A DNA stretch of 50,705 nucleotides from Acetobacterium tundrae (GCF_008086615.1 NZ_RXYB01000023.1:1-50705), one strand, 5' to 3'; positions 34,390-43,463 are shown, counted from the stretch's first letter. Program-made: numbers and translations. The notes: generated by a model from the letters alone, not told the origin.

Positions 34390-34520
34390 GTCTGTAATCA
34401 GTTATATTTATTGTCACCTTGAACCGGTACGGTCCGCCTCCACCAAATAAGAATATAGAAATTGATACAATAAAGGCCGCCTTGTTATGAGGTGGCTTTT
34501 TTATTTTTTGATATAAATGG
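34390..34520 (+). repeat. Dispersed repeat copy D with decayed terminator
   Basis: The core at 34411-34447 has TTGTCACCTTGAACCGG, then TACGGTCCG and CCTCCACCAAA. The next 60 bases follow copy C (AATTGATACAAT, then AAGGCCGCCTTG), but the right arm of the hairpin has mutated to AGGTGGCTTTTTTA. No IS256-like end is seen to its left. Confidence 0.75.
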
Positions 34521-35170
34521 CTTTATAAAAGGGTTTGAGAGCCGATGGAAATTTAATAATAACGAAACGGTTGGTTGCCGGAATTGGGAATAATCGCCCA
34601 TGTGTAGAAGAATTCAGAATCAGAGCAGGGGTGTGCAAAAGGGTGCGTTTTTTAAAAGGGGGTGTGCATTTTGTTAGTTAAAAATGATTTAAATATTTCT
34701 TTGAACTAGGCACGCTGAGACAGTCGTATTGATTTCTAGGGGTGAGAGATAAACAGTCGAAAAGTGTTGAAAACAAGGGCTTCTGCATGTTCCAGCGAAT
34801 TTGGAATAGCAGAATCCTTTGTAAAATGTTGGCATTGCGAGAATCTATATATTGTAAAAAGTCGCATAGTTGAGTAGATAGAATTGTGGCGATACAAAAC
34901 TTAGGAATCGATTTAATAAAGGCAGCCTTGATTAGATGAGATGGCTTTATTATTTCTAGGTAGAAACGTCTATAGGAATGGTTCTTGGCATACAGATGGC
35001 ATTGATGATTGTGATGATGTAGATTCTAAGAAAATAAAAAAATCTCTGACGCCCCAGGAGTTCACGTCACAAAAAAGAAAAAACAGTAGCAATAAAAAGA
35101 GAATCAGTTTACGATAAGAGCATAACAACCATGAACAAAAAAGCCGAAAGATTAAAGAAGGGGAATACCA
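34521..35170 (+). other. Intergenic DNA with a further decayed repeat arm, no gene
   Basis: No supported gene in 650 bases. At 34913-34975 the sequence again resembles the terminator part of copies C and D (ATTTAATAAAGGCAGCCTTG, later GATGGCTTTATTATTT and GTAGAAA), without the core. This looks like an older, partly deleted copy. Confidence 0.35.
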
Positions 35171-37084
35171 ATGAAAAAGGGTTATTTGATTATCTTGATT
35201 TTGGTACTGAGTGCTGTATTTATGTCTGGCTGTGTTTCAGCCGCTGACAAAAACGAAACGGTGACTGAAATAGGGGTCGCTTACCGTGGTCATGTTCAGG
35301 ATTATGGCGATTGTCCCACCGATGGAACGTGGGTGGAAGATGGTAACATGCTTGGGACTACCGGAGAAAGTAAGCGGATTGAGGGATTTTGGATCAAGCT
35401 GACCGGAACCGATCAATTGCCGGCTGGAACTAGTATTCGATACAATGTCCATGTGCAAAATCAGGGATGGTTGGCTTCAACTGATTTAAATCAATCAACC
35501 GATTGGATTGCAGATGGTGATTTCGCCGGATCTCAGGGAAAAGGCCAACGAGTCGAAGCCATTCAGATCATTCTTTTAGGCGCAGATGGTCAACAACTGC
35601 CGGGTTATTCCGTTGCTTATTGCGTTCATGGCCAAGATTATGGCTGGTCCCAGGGGTGGAAAAAAGACGGTGAAATTGCCGGCGAAACGGGTCAGTCCCG
35701 ACGTTTGGAATCGATTCGGATTAAAATTATAAATGAAGATGAGGTCATAACAGATCAGACACCGGTCGATGAACATGGGATGCTATCGGTGGTTGGTACT
35801 CAACTGTCCGATGAAAATGGTTCGGCTTTTCAGATAAAAGGGGTTTCAACCCATGGCCTTTCCTGGTTTCCAGAATATGTTAATGCTAACGCCTTTGAAA
35901 CCATGCGGGATGAATGGGGTATCAATGCAGTGCGGCTGGCTATGTATACTGAAGAATATAATGGCTACTGTGTGGGAGATGAAAATAACCGGGCATTGCT
36001 GAAACAACAGGTTGAAAAAGGGGTTAATCTGGCCACTGATTTGGGGTTGTATGTGATTATCGATTGGCATATTCTCAGTGATGGAAATCCCGAGACCCAT
36101 CAGGCCGAAGCCATTGCGTTCTTTGATGAAATGGCTGAGCAGTTCAAAGACAATAACAATGTCATTTATGAAATCTGTAATGAGCCAAACAACGGAACGA
36201 CCTGGAATCAGATCAAGGGTTATGCTGAAAAAGTGATCCCGGTGATCAAGGCGCATAATCAAGATGCGGTTATCATTGTTGGTACCCCAACCTGGTCGCA
36301 AGATGTCGATCAGGCGGCGGCCGATCCTATTTCCGGATATTCCAATATCATGTATAGCCTCCATTTTTATGCTGATACCCATCGGGATGGGTTGCGAAAT
36401 AAAATGGTTGCAGCAATTGAAAAGGGACTGCCCATCTTTGTCAGCGAATACGGCATTTGCGATTCCTCGGGAAATGGGGCAATCAATGAAGCAGAAGCCA
36501 CCAAGTGGATGGACGTATTAAATCAATATGGGGTCAGCTATATTGCCTGGAACTTGTCAAATAAAAATGAAACTTCGGCGCTGATTCGCAGTGATTGCAG
36601 TAAAACCGGTAATTGGCTGGAATCCGAACTTTCGGCTTCGGGACAATGGCTGGTCAAAATGTTGGGTAATGATAAAGATCTGGGGTTGGGCCAAGATACT
36701 GACCAGGGCGAAGCTGATAACACTCCACCGGTGGTTGAAAATCCCACCGAAGAAAATGATTCAGCGGGAAAAGAAGAGGTAGTTGCGACTGTAAAAATGA
36801 CAAATTCATGGTCTGAAGGTAATAATTATTATTATCAGTATGCCATCACAATTAATAATCAGAATGATGTGGATATCAATGGCTGGAAAATAAAATTATC
36901 ATTTCCGGGAACGATAACCGTTGACCAAAACTGGAACTCAACGGCGGAATTAAGTGATCAAGTTGTCTGGCTATTACCGGTTGACTATAATCGCAGTATT
37001 CCTTCGGGCAGCGTGATTAATGATATCGGATGCATTGTTTATTCGCCGCAAAAAATGGCAACACCAACGGTTGCTTTGGAATAG
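35171..37084 (+). CDS. Secreted GH5 endoglucanase with ChW repeats and a C-terminal binding domain
   Basis: 637 residues. The signal peptide has a lipobox-like FMSGC. Three ChW-type repeats (about 35-75, 92-140, 150-190; each with GW or DW and GE.RR.E) precede a GH5 catalytic domain (about 205-505). The general acid is in EICNEPN and the nucleophile in FVSEYGICD, with IDWHILSDG before them. An acidic linker leads to a cellulose-binding-like domain (about 545-635, TNSWSEGNNYYYQYAITINN) resembling CBM2-type folds. It should hydrolyse beta-1,4-glucans at the cell surface or outside. ATG 35171 with AAGGGG. The 3' end seems frameshifted (see 37085-37221). Confidence 0.87.
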   Translation: MKKGYLIILILVLSAVFMSGCVSAADKNETVTEIGVAYRGHVQDYGDCPTDGTWVEDGNMLGTTGESKRIEGFWIKLTGTDQLPAGTSIRYNVHVQNQGWLASTDLNQSTDWIADGDFAGSQGKGQRVEAIQIILLGADGQQLPGYSVAYCVHGQDYGWSQGWKKDGEIAGETGQSRRLESIRIKIINEDEVITDQTPVDEHGMLSVVGTQLSDENGSAFQIKGVSTHGLSWFPEYVNANAFETMRDEWGINAVRLAMYTEEYNGYCVGDENNRALLKQQVEKGVNLATDLGLYVIIDWHILSDGNPETHQAEAIAFFDEMAEQFKDNNNVIYEICNEPNNGTTWNQIKGYAEKVIPVIKAHNQDAVIIVGTPTWSQDVDQAAADPISGYSNIMYSLHFYADTHRDGLRNKMVAAIEKGLPIFVSEYGICDSSGNGAINEAEATKWMDVLNQYGVSYIAWNLSNKNETSALIRSDCSKTGNWLESELSASGQWLVKMLGNDKDLGLGQDTDQGEADNTPPVVENPTEENDSAGKEEVVATVKMTNSWSEGNNYYYQYAITINNQNDVDINGWKIKLSFPGTITVDQNWNSTAELSDQVVWLLPVDYNRSIPSGSVINDIGCIVYSPQKMATPTVALE

Positions 37085-37221
37085 CGGTAGTAAATGAAGT
37101 CGATTTTACCGGCTATATGCTGATTGAAGTCGATGGTGGTGGGACCTGGAATAAAAGCAAGAGTGATCCGGCCGAGTTGTATGATAGTAGCGGGAAACTG
37201 GTGGATACATATAACGATTAA
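37085..37221 (+). pseudogene. Out-of-frame C-terminal tail of the GH5 gene
   Basis: In another frame, beginning just before the GH5 stop, a protein-like stretch reads GIAVVNEVDFTGYMLIEVDG, then GGTWNKSKSDPAELYDSSGK and LVDTYND, ending at TAA 37219-37221. Its sense and style fit a further extracellular segment. A single shift near 37060-37080 would join it to the enzyme. A hairpin with a T run (GACGACGAGG-type inverse near 37238-37270) may end the unit. Confidence 0.45.
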
Positions 37222-37486
37222 GAAAAAATAGCAGAAACGACGAGGTAGCGATACCTGGTCGTTTTTTTTAGTGTCCAAACCGGTAAATATCAAATCGTTG
37301 ACATGTGCTAAAAAAAGTGAATACAAGGAAGTCGCGTGGCGTAAAACTGTGATTTTCACTAGCCATTTAAGAGCCTGAAGCGTATAATTAAAGAGATAAA
37401 GTCAAAATTCAAATGATCACGTCATTAAAAAAAATTCGGGTAATGTTACGCCTGGTGTGATAAAAAAACCGTAAACGGAGGCCAAC

Positions 37487-37831
37487 ATAAAAAACACAGG
37501 TAACATCGGGTTTGAAGAAACCCTCTGGAAAGCAGCAGATAAATTAAGAGGCAGTATGGACACCAGCGAATACAAGCACGTCGTGCTGGGGCTGATCTTC
37601 TTAAAATATATCTCGGATAAATTTGAAACCAAATATAACGAACTGGTGACCGAAGGGGAAGGCTTTGAGGAAGATCGGGACGAATATGCATCCGAGAATA
37701 TCTTCTGGGTGCCCAAAGAATCCCGGTGGACCTTTATTATGGATAACGCCAAGGATATCAAAATCGGCCAGTTTATTGACGACGCGATGATGGGGGTGCG
37801 GACATTTTTCTGGACTTATTCTGTAGCGTAA
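37487..37831 (+). pseudogene. hsdM: 5' stump of a type I restriction methylase gene (hsdM)
   Basis: The protein reads NTGNIGFEETLWKAADKLRG, SMDTSEYKHVVLGLIFLKYI and later ESRWTFIMDNAKDIKIGQFI, the conserved N-terminus of HsdM methylases (normally about 500 residues). After about 105 residues it leaves the family sequence and stops, exactly where repeat copy E begins. A GGAGG site (37478-37482) stands 4 bases before an ATA codon (37487) where relatives have ATG, so the start codon may be mutated. The next ATG is at 37556. No catalytic motif or hsdS/hsdR remains. Confidence 0.7.
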
Positions 37832-38110
37832 ATAATTTTGTGCTTTCTTGTTTACATGTCATGTCGATAATCTTTTATGTGAATTGTCACCTTGAACCGG
37901 TACGGTCCGCCTTCGCCAAAAATGAATATAATGCAATATAAAAGCGATTAAATAGAAACATTTAGTCGCTTTTTATTTTAAATGAATACTAAAAGTAAAT
38001 TATCGGTAATAAAATAGAACTAAATTGCTTATTTCCGTGAAGGGGGTTCAGTACGGCTCCGTTGCTTAATTCTCATTTTGAACGAACAAATTCAATTATT
38101 TTTGAATTTA
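37826..38110 (+). repeat. Dispersed repeat copy E with partial IS256-like left end
   Basis: It starts with GCGTAAATAATTTTGTGC, close to the IS256-like end of copies B and F, then follows them to the core at 37884-37920 (variant CCTTCGCCAAA). Then come the hairpin AAAAGCGA...TCGCTTTTTA and the distal arm with GAAGGGGGTTCAGTACGG, both close to copy F. Its left edge cuts off the hsdM stump. The rest of 38110-38493 shows no supported gene. Confidence 0.75.
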
Positions 38111-38493
38111 AAGTAACTGTGAATTATTTTTTTAAAAGTACTTGTATTTGCTGATGATTTTCTGGTCAAATAAAATTTCTCAGTTGTTTTAGCTCTTGAT
38201 GTTGAGGAACAATTGAACCATCTCATTCTCCCGTCCGAGAATGTTGATATAGCACAATGTTAAGCGGTCTTTCTCTTTTCATGAAGCTAAACACACCGCC
38301 AAAAATTTAAATAGAACCGCTGTTATGAGTATGACAGGCTCATTTCTTGGCTATGTTTAGGCTGTTATTGCTGCTATGCTTGTTTCTTCGAATTGCCGGT
38401 GCATTGCCTGTAGGCTTATTTTTATGACATGGGAGACGTTTCGTTTGTTGCGTTCTCATAAATGTGCTATACTGAAAAAAAGAAGGTGAGAAT

Positions 38494-39201
38494 TTGAAAC
38501 GAATATTGGGTATGATTCCGATGGTTATTTGCATATTATATGCGTTTCTACCTATTTGTAAAATCATTGCGGCGATCGGTGGATACGATTTTGTTCTGAA
38601 CAATTATCTGATATCAATTATAGTACTGGCGCTTATTTCAATAGTTGCATTGGTGTCTTTGTGGGTCTTGAAAATTTCGTTAAGCAAAACTCAAGCAATA
38701 TTTTCGGCGTTGATGCTACCATTGTCTGCCATAAATGGTTTGTTTTATATTTATGAAAGTAACTGGAAATTAACGATTATCTTTGTGCTTATAGGTTGTG
38801 GCTGTTCGATTGTAATGTTAGCCAAATTTTCATCTCCGTTCATATTAAAAATTGTTTCCGCAGTTTTATCAATTCTGCTAATCGTTCTATTACTATTCTT
38901 TGCATTTATTGATTTTATTTTTGAGGACTTTGGGTTTAATAAAGTAGTAAAATCCGTAGCATCTCCACAAAATACATATACTGTTGATGTTATTGACAAC
39001 GATCAAGGCGGACTGGGAGGGGCAACACTTGTCGATGTCAATTACAACAACAAGACGGTTAACTTTTTTTTCTGTAAACTTTCGAAATTTCCGGTCCGCA
39101 TTTATACCGGAAAGTGGGGCGAATTTGAAAATATGCAAATATCATGGAAAGACGAACATAACCTGATAATAAATGGTATAAAATATTATATTGATGATTA
39201 A
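38494..39201 (+). CDS. DUF5412-like membrane protein
   Basis: 235 residues. Four or five membrane helices in the first 145 residues are followed by a soluble domain. The segment SPQNTYTVDVIDNDQGGLGG, then ATLVDVNYN, fits the DUF5412 pattern (SPNGKY...V.D.DQGA.GG...V). Start TTG 38494 with AAGGTGAG. Function unknown. It stands alone after a repeat copy. Confidence 0.65.
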   Translation: MKRILGMIPMVICILYAFLPICKIIAAIGGYDFVLNNYLISIIVLALISIVALVSLWVLKISLSKTQAIFSALMLPLSAINGLFYIYESNWKLTIIFVLIGCGCSIVMLAKFSSPFILKIVSAVLSILLIVLLLFFAFIDFIFEDFGFNKVVKSVASPQNTYTVDVIDNDQGGLGGATLVDVNYNNKTVNFFFCKLSKFPVRIYTGKWGEFENMQISWKDEHNLIINGIKYYIDD

Positions 39202-39363
39202 CTCAGGTTATGCAGCAGTGAGAGTTTATAAATTGAGGTGATAGTGCTGAAACTCTAAAATTTACAGTAACCATGATTCTTGCCGCCCGGTTACCGTTGA
39301 AGAGGATTGCGTAAATTGCTTAATTTATTTTTGTAAAGTGTGATGTTAAAAAAGGAGTTGAAA

Positions 39364-39552
39364 ATGAAAAAAATATTATTTGCTAAAATTATGATTATAA
39401 TATGTATAGCTGGATTGATATTATGCACATTTAATGCGTTCACTGGGGGAATAAATCCAAAGATGACAGGAGGAGCTACGACAATATGTATAGCTGGTTT
39501 GATGGTTGCCATAATTAATATGGTTTTGCTCTTGAAAAAGAACGAGAAATAA
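39364..39552 (+). CDS. Small two-helix membrane protein, unknown function
   Basis: 62 residues from ATG 39364 with AAGGAG. Two helices (LFAKIMIIICIAGLILCTF and TTICIAGLMVAIINMVLLL) are joined by a Gly-rich loop (TGGINPKMTGGA). The phrase ICIAGL occurs in both helices, which suggests an internal duplication. No family recognised. Confidence 0.55.
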   Translation: MKKILFAKIMIIICIAGLILCTFNAFTGGINPKMTGGATTICIAGLMVAIINMVLLLKKNEK

Positions 39553-39661
39553 GATCTTTCAACAGCATTTGATAACGGTGATTCGACATATTTATCAAAA
39601 ACAATTAATTTTCGTCGTTAGTTTAGGATTCGATCAATACCGTAAGAAAGGATAAAGCAGC

Positions 39662-39879
39662 ATGAATATTAATTTTCCGGAGATGCATATCCCTGTCGAA
39701 GGACTTGACAGGATCGTAATTCCTAAAATGTATACCATCAAACAAAAATATGATAACGCAAAAATTGATGATGTAGCAACTACAATCCGCACTCAATAGA
39801 AAAAATGATCATAGATAAAGAAAGCTATGCCGGAAAATCGATCTGTATAACTGTTGACAGTCGCGGAATACCGGGGTGA
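39662..39879 (+). pseudogene. N-terminal remnant of a LarA-like lactate racemase gene
   Basis: ATG 39662 opens a frame reading LDRIVIPKMYTIKQKYDNAK, then IDDVATTIRTQ, and stops at TAG 39797. In the next frame it continues IEKMIIDKESYAGKSICITV, then DSRGIPG, stopping at 39879. This order fits the start of LarA/DUF2088 proteins (ipKm..vrQkfd...I.Di, then G..I.it.GSRGI). A frameshift plus an early stop and loss of the rest make it a stump. Only about 70 of more than 400 residues remain. Confidence 0.5.
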
Positions 39880-39971
39880 TGGGACAGGTATAACATTTGA
39901 ACAAGAAAGAATATTAAATGTATAAGATGATTGAATATGTAAAGGGATAGATTGTAGAAGGTAGATAAAAT

Positions 39972-40187
39972 TTGAGTAGTATTTTGAATAATTCATTATT
40001 ATATAAATGGCTGCGACATGACAGAGAAATTAAATGGGAATTAACTCTTGGAATAAACAGTCAACGATCCGCTGATATAAATGGAAATTTTGTAACTAAC
40101 TTATCATATTTGGACGATCAGGGAGAAAAATGGGGTGATACTTACATAAAAATTATCGAAACTGTAAATAATTTTGTGTCAAGCTAG
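39972..40187 (+). pseudogene. 5' part of an unknown gene cut by the IS256-type element
   Basis: TTG 39972 with AGAAGGTAG. It reads MSSILNNSLLYKWLRHDREI, then KWELTLGINSQRSADINGNF. The last residues (ETVNNFVSS) are encoded by the left end of the IS256-type element that begins at 40161, so the native gene is truncated there. No continuation was recognised beyond the element at 41324. Family unknown. Confidence 0.4.
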
Positions 40188-40241
40188 AAAAGCCTTCAAG
40201 ATTAATGTTAAAATAAAATTAATCTGGGAGGATTTTTAATT

Positions 40242-41164
40242 ATGGCAAGACAACGAAAACTCACCGAAGAACGGAAAAAACTAATCAGTCAACTTCTATC
40301 CACGTACCAACCGAACATCTGCAGACGGTTTACGGCGTGGAAGCTTCCCCCACGATGATTTCAAAAATGACGGATAAGATTCTACCCATCGCAAAGGAAT
40401 GGCAAAATCGACTGTTGGCCAATAAATATGCAATCGTCTTTATGGATGCAATTCACTACAATGTCCGACAGGACAATGCCGTGATCAAAAAGGCGGTTTA
40501 TATTGTCATTGGCACGCGACTTGACGGTACGAAGGAAGTCATGGGCATGTGGGTAGGCGGCAACGAGAGCGCCAAATACTGGCTGGGAGTGCTCAATGAA
40601 ATCAAGAATCGGGGCACTGAAGACATTCTGATTGTCTCAGTTGATGGTCTCACTGGTTTTGGGGATGCCATCCATGCCGTCTTTCCCAATGCCGAGATTC
40701 AGCGTTGTATCATTCATCAGATCCGATATTCCACCCGTTTTGTGTCATACAAGGATATCAAACTATTTATGGCTGACTTGAAATTGGTCTATCAGGCAGT
40801 GACTGAAGATATCGCCTTACAGCAGCTGGATGCTCTGGAAAATAAATGGAGTAAAAAATATCCCAGTTCCATCCGATCGTGGCAGAATAACTGGGCCGAT
40901 TTATCCACCTATTTCAAATATCCGCCGGAATTGAGAAAGATAATTTATACAACGAATTCGATTGATAACTTGAACCGTCAACTCCGAAAAGTGACCAAGT
41001 CAAAATCGATTTTCCCGACCGATGATGCGCTTTTTAAAATGCTCTACATGGCGATGATAGATATCACTAAAAAATGGAATGGCCGGCCAAGGGAATGATC
41101 AAGAATTTTGGAACAGCTTCTCATTTATTTTAAAGGAAGAATCAGCCTTACAGACGTCGAATAA
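40242..41164 (+). pseudogene. Broken IS256-family (Mutator-type) transposase
   Basis: ATG 40242 with GGGAGGA gives MARQRKLTEERKKLISQLLS in one frame. A deletion of about 90-100 codons follows, and the frame changes to VYGVEASPTMISKMTDKILP (from about 40337). The catalytic core then runs with VFMDAIHYNVRQ, ILIVSVDGLTGFGDAIHAVF, QRCIIHQIRYSTRFV and TTNSIDNLNRQLRKVTKSKS. A TGA at 41096-41098 stands where relatives have Trp, and the same frame continues RILEQLLIYFKGRISL to TAA 41164. It therefore has at least two lesions. Confidence 0.82.
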
Positions 41165-41174
41165 CCCCTACACC

Positions 41175-41215
41175 ATTCGAAGGCTGTCAATGATCACTAT
41201 TGACAGCCTTCGAAT
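41175..41215. terminator. Perfect 17-base-pair hairpin inside the IS256-type element
   Basis: ATTCGAAGGCTGTCAAT (41175-41191) pairs exactly with ATTGACAGCCTTCGAAT (41199-41215) around a 7-base loop. No T run follows. It lies after the transposase end and before the right inverted repeat. A similar stretch, ATTGACAGC...ATCATGT, recurs at 46939 before a MerR gene. Confidence 0.5.
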
Positions 41216-41387
41216 CATGTGCAAAAATGGATTTATATTTTAAAACTATTATTTTCATCGTAAATTTTCAATTATGTATTTTACATTAACCTGGAAAACT
41301 AGAAAATACAAAATTATTTACACTGCCTCTTGTGACATGATATAAGTAAATTATGAATTAATATTAAATGTCAATTATACTCATTTT

Positions 41388-42329
41388 CTACATTAAAGCC
41401 ATCCTCTCAATACAAGTTTTAAGTAACTCCAAATCAGTTAAATGAATAAAGTGACCACTTTGATTAGCTGTTATATGTTTTGTATTATTGGATATATTTT
41501 TATACCTATACATTAGCTCCTGCCATACTGTTTCTATTTTATTTGCGGTTTCCAAATCGATGTGTGTATATTTCATTAGTTCATTTATATATATTTCGCT
41601 GGAATGTGTAAGTAACATAACAGGTGTCATACCCAAAGCAGCATTATTTATAGCATTTTTTAAGTCCAGTGTGTTTTTATCATTATGGGTACAAAGATAT
41701 TCATCAATTGCAGTTTGATACGTATTTTCATTACATAAAGATTGAATTATGTACTTTTCCGCCTGTTTTGAGTATTCGTAGTAGCAAAGAGGCTGTTGCT
41801 TTTTTAAAGCACCTTTAAAAAGTTTGATAATTCCAATATGAGCTAACTGTTTTTGTAGTTTCAATAATTCTGTTTTATCAACTCCACTTTTTTTGAATTC
41901 TTTAGCAGATAGACGATTTTTAAATTCCCCATCATATGGCGTTGCAGGATCTAATAGAATCAAGCCATCAACCTCGCTTTTATATTTTACAGCATACTGA
42001 GATACATTATATCCCCCTTGAGAATGACCGATTAAAATTAATTTCTCGTTTGCTCTTACATAATCAATTAGTTGCTTTAGTTCTGTTACTATGTTTTCTG
42101 GATTTCTTTCCGTTACTGAAAATTTACTGTGACCATATCCCGCTCTATCATATAAAAGGACTTTATATTGCCTGCTTAGTTCTTCAGCTATATGCCACCA
42201 TTCTGCACTACATGAACCCAAAGCACAATCAACTACAAGAAGTGTTTTTGAACTACCAAATACTTTATAATTAAGGCCGAACATCATATTCATACTTATT
42301 TCATACTCCTTTACAATTTCTATAACCAT
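41388..42329 (-). CDS. Alpha/beta hydrolase
   Basis: 313 residues. The nucleophile elbow is GHSQGGY (Ser at about residue 105), after LLYDRAGYGHSKF and before LILLDPATP. A late His (NQSGHFIHL) closes the triad; the acid is probably in the loop MLLTHSSEIY or the LDPATP Asp. Start ATG 42329 with GAGGAGA. It lies 87 bases downstream of the MarR-type gene on the same strand, so the two are probably one transcript controlled by that regulator. Substrate unknown; esterase or dehalogenase-like function are both possible. Confidence 0.82.
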   Translation of the reverse strand: MVIEIVKEYEISMNMMFGLNYKVFGSSKTLLVVDCALGSCSAEWWHIAEELSRQYKVLLYDRAGYGHSKFSVTERNPENIVTELKQLIDYVRANEKLILIGHSQGGYNVSQYAVKYKSEVDGLILLDPATPYDGEFKNRLSAKEFKKSGVDKTELLKLQKQLAHIGIIKLFKGALKKQQPLCYYEYSKQAEKYIIQSLCNENTYQTAIDEYLCTHNDKNTLDLKNAINNAALGMTPVMLLTHSSEIYINELMKYTHIDLETANKIETVWQELMYRYKNISNNTKHITANQSGHFIHLTDLELLKTCIERMALM

Positions 42330-42416
42330 TTTCTCCTCGAATGAATATAGTTTGCTTTATTTTATAGATTGAAACTATTCTTATTTTGGCACAATTGACA
42401 TAGGTATAGCCCGTTG

Positions 42417-42857
42417 TTATAAACCATGAGAAATCGTCTCCAATAAATTGATTAGTTTTTCGCGGTCAGTATCACTATCTAAAGCTCCAAGCATACTTTC
42501 CCACATCTTCTTCTCGACGTCCTCATGTAGAGCGCTTATCCTCATACCATCCTCAGTTAGTTCCAAAGAATAGGAACGCCTATTTCTTTCAGAGACCATA
42601 CGATGTACCAATCTACGACATTCAAGCCGGTCAACCACACTTGTAAGTGTACTGCCAGGCAAATTCAGGCTTTGTGAAATTTCCTTTAAAAATGCTCCAG
42701 GATGAGTCCTCACAAAACTTAAAACATTAAGTTCAGAGTTAGTGATATCCTCAGGGAAAACAGAATCTAAGTCTTGGTGTAGACTGTACAACCGCTTGTA
42801 AATCATGTGCATTGCTGCACTAAATTTCTGATATTGTTCCATGCTTGCTACTTTCAT
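42417..42857 (-). CDS. MarR-family transcriptional regulator
   Basis: 146 residues with the winged-helix domain at about 40-105: ITNSELNVLSFVRTHPGAFL, then KEISQSLNLPGSTLTSVVDR and wing LVHRMVSERNRRSYSLELT. Dimer helices lie at both ends. Start ATG 42857 with GAAAGGA. A 30-base perfect palindrome lies 17 bases upstream and is a very likely operator for self-repression. The ligand is unknown. The downstream hydrolase is the probable co-regulated target. Confidence 0.9.
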   Translation of the reverse strand: MKVASMEQYQKFSAAMHMIYKRLYSLHQDLDSVFPEDITNSELNVLSFVRTHPGAFLKEISQSLNLPGSTLTSVVDRLECRRLVHRMVSERNRRSYSLELTEDGMRISALHEDVEKKMWESMLGALDSDTDREKLINLLETISHGL

Positions 42858-42873
42858 AATATATCCTTTCTTT

Positions 42874-42903
42874 ATTCGATATAGTAATATTACTATATCG
42901 AAT
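42874..42903. promoter_or_regulatory. 30-base perfect palindrome, probable MarR operator
   Basis: The half ATTCGATATAGTAAT is followed directly by its exact inverse ATTACTATATCGAAT. It lies just upstream of the MarR-type start codon and probably overlaps the promoter (TATAGT/TACTAT elements inside). Perfect symmetry over 30 bases is the expected form of a dimeric MarR binding site. Confidence 0.75.
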
Positions 42904-43179
42904 AATACTACATCTAGTACTAAAATTCAATAAGAAATTATATTATTTTCCCGCCTGTTCAGTTCTTCAGTGCCCTTCTCATGGCGGGATGGTATTTATC
43001 ATCTATATATGGGTCACACCAGCATTTCGGACAAAACCCACGCTAAGAAAAAAAATATAAAGTATACGCCAATATTTACATCTCAAAAAACTATAGTTAA
43101 TTGCAATATCAATAATTCATAATAAAATGTTACAATCGTCGCCTATTTCCAACACTTACAAAAGTTAAAAGTGTATCAT

Positions 43180-43440
43180 TTATGTAAGCGCTTCAGTGTG
43201 TCCTGAAGGATTCAGGAAAGTGGAAGGAGTAAAGTAGAAAATTTGAATTCATGCTTTAAAAGAGATGAGAGCAGGCCTCTCAAAATCGACATTCAGGTGT
43301 GGGTTTAAAACCACCTTTGGGTGCTGTAACCAAAAGTTATGGTACTGATCGCAAACGGAAAAGGCTGAATAATCAGTCAGGTGTGTGCCATGAAGCTGGA
43401 GCGAAAGTGAAGAGACCGAAGAAGTATCGTTAATACTAAA
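43180..43440 (+). ncRNA. Structured RNA, probable 5' fragment of a group II intron
   Basis: No protein is encoded. From about 43196 the sequence starts GTGTG and forms TCCTGAA-GGA-TTCAGGA. Further helices follow, including GGTGT...ACCACC near 43300 and GGCTGA-ATAA-TCAGTC near 43370. A purine-rich segment (GAGCGAAAGTGAAGAGACCG) resembles domain I of bacterial group II introns. No reverse transcriptase and no domain V are seen, so at most the 5' part remains. It lies in front of a broken response regulator gene. 42904-43180 holds nothing supported. Confidence 0.4.
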
Positions 43441-43463
43441 ATGCAGACTTATCCCAACTGTTC

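Larger units (their letters stand above)
40161..41323 (+). mobile_element. Degenerate IS256-family element
   Basis: The ends ACTGTAAATAATTTTGTG (from 40161) and the inverse of AGTGTAAATAATTTTGTA (to about 41323) frame a broken Mutator-type transposase gene. At about 1.16 kb it is shorter than normal, consistent with an internal deletion. Sequences like these ends also occur at 9617, 11188 (inverted), 37826 and 48236. No clear target duplication is seen. Confidence 0.75.

Noticed and set aside
35846-36382. 178-residue open frame opposite to the GH5 gene
   Set aside because: Antisense shadow of a well-supported catalytic domain; composition mirrors the GH5 codons.
38340-38603. 87-residue minus-strand open frame before the DUF5412 gene
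   Set aside because: Overlaps the start of the DUF5412-like gene, lacks a ribosome site and has no recognisable features.
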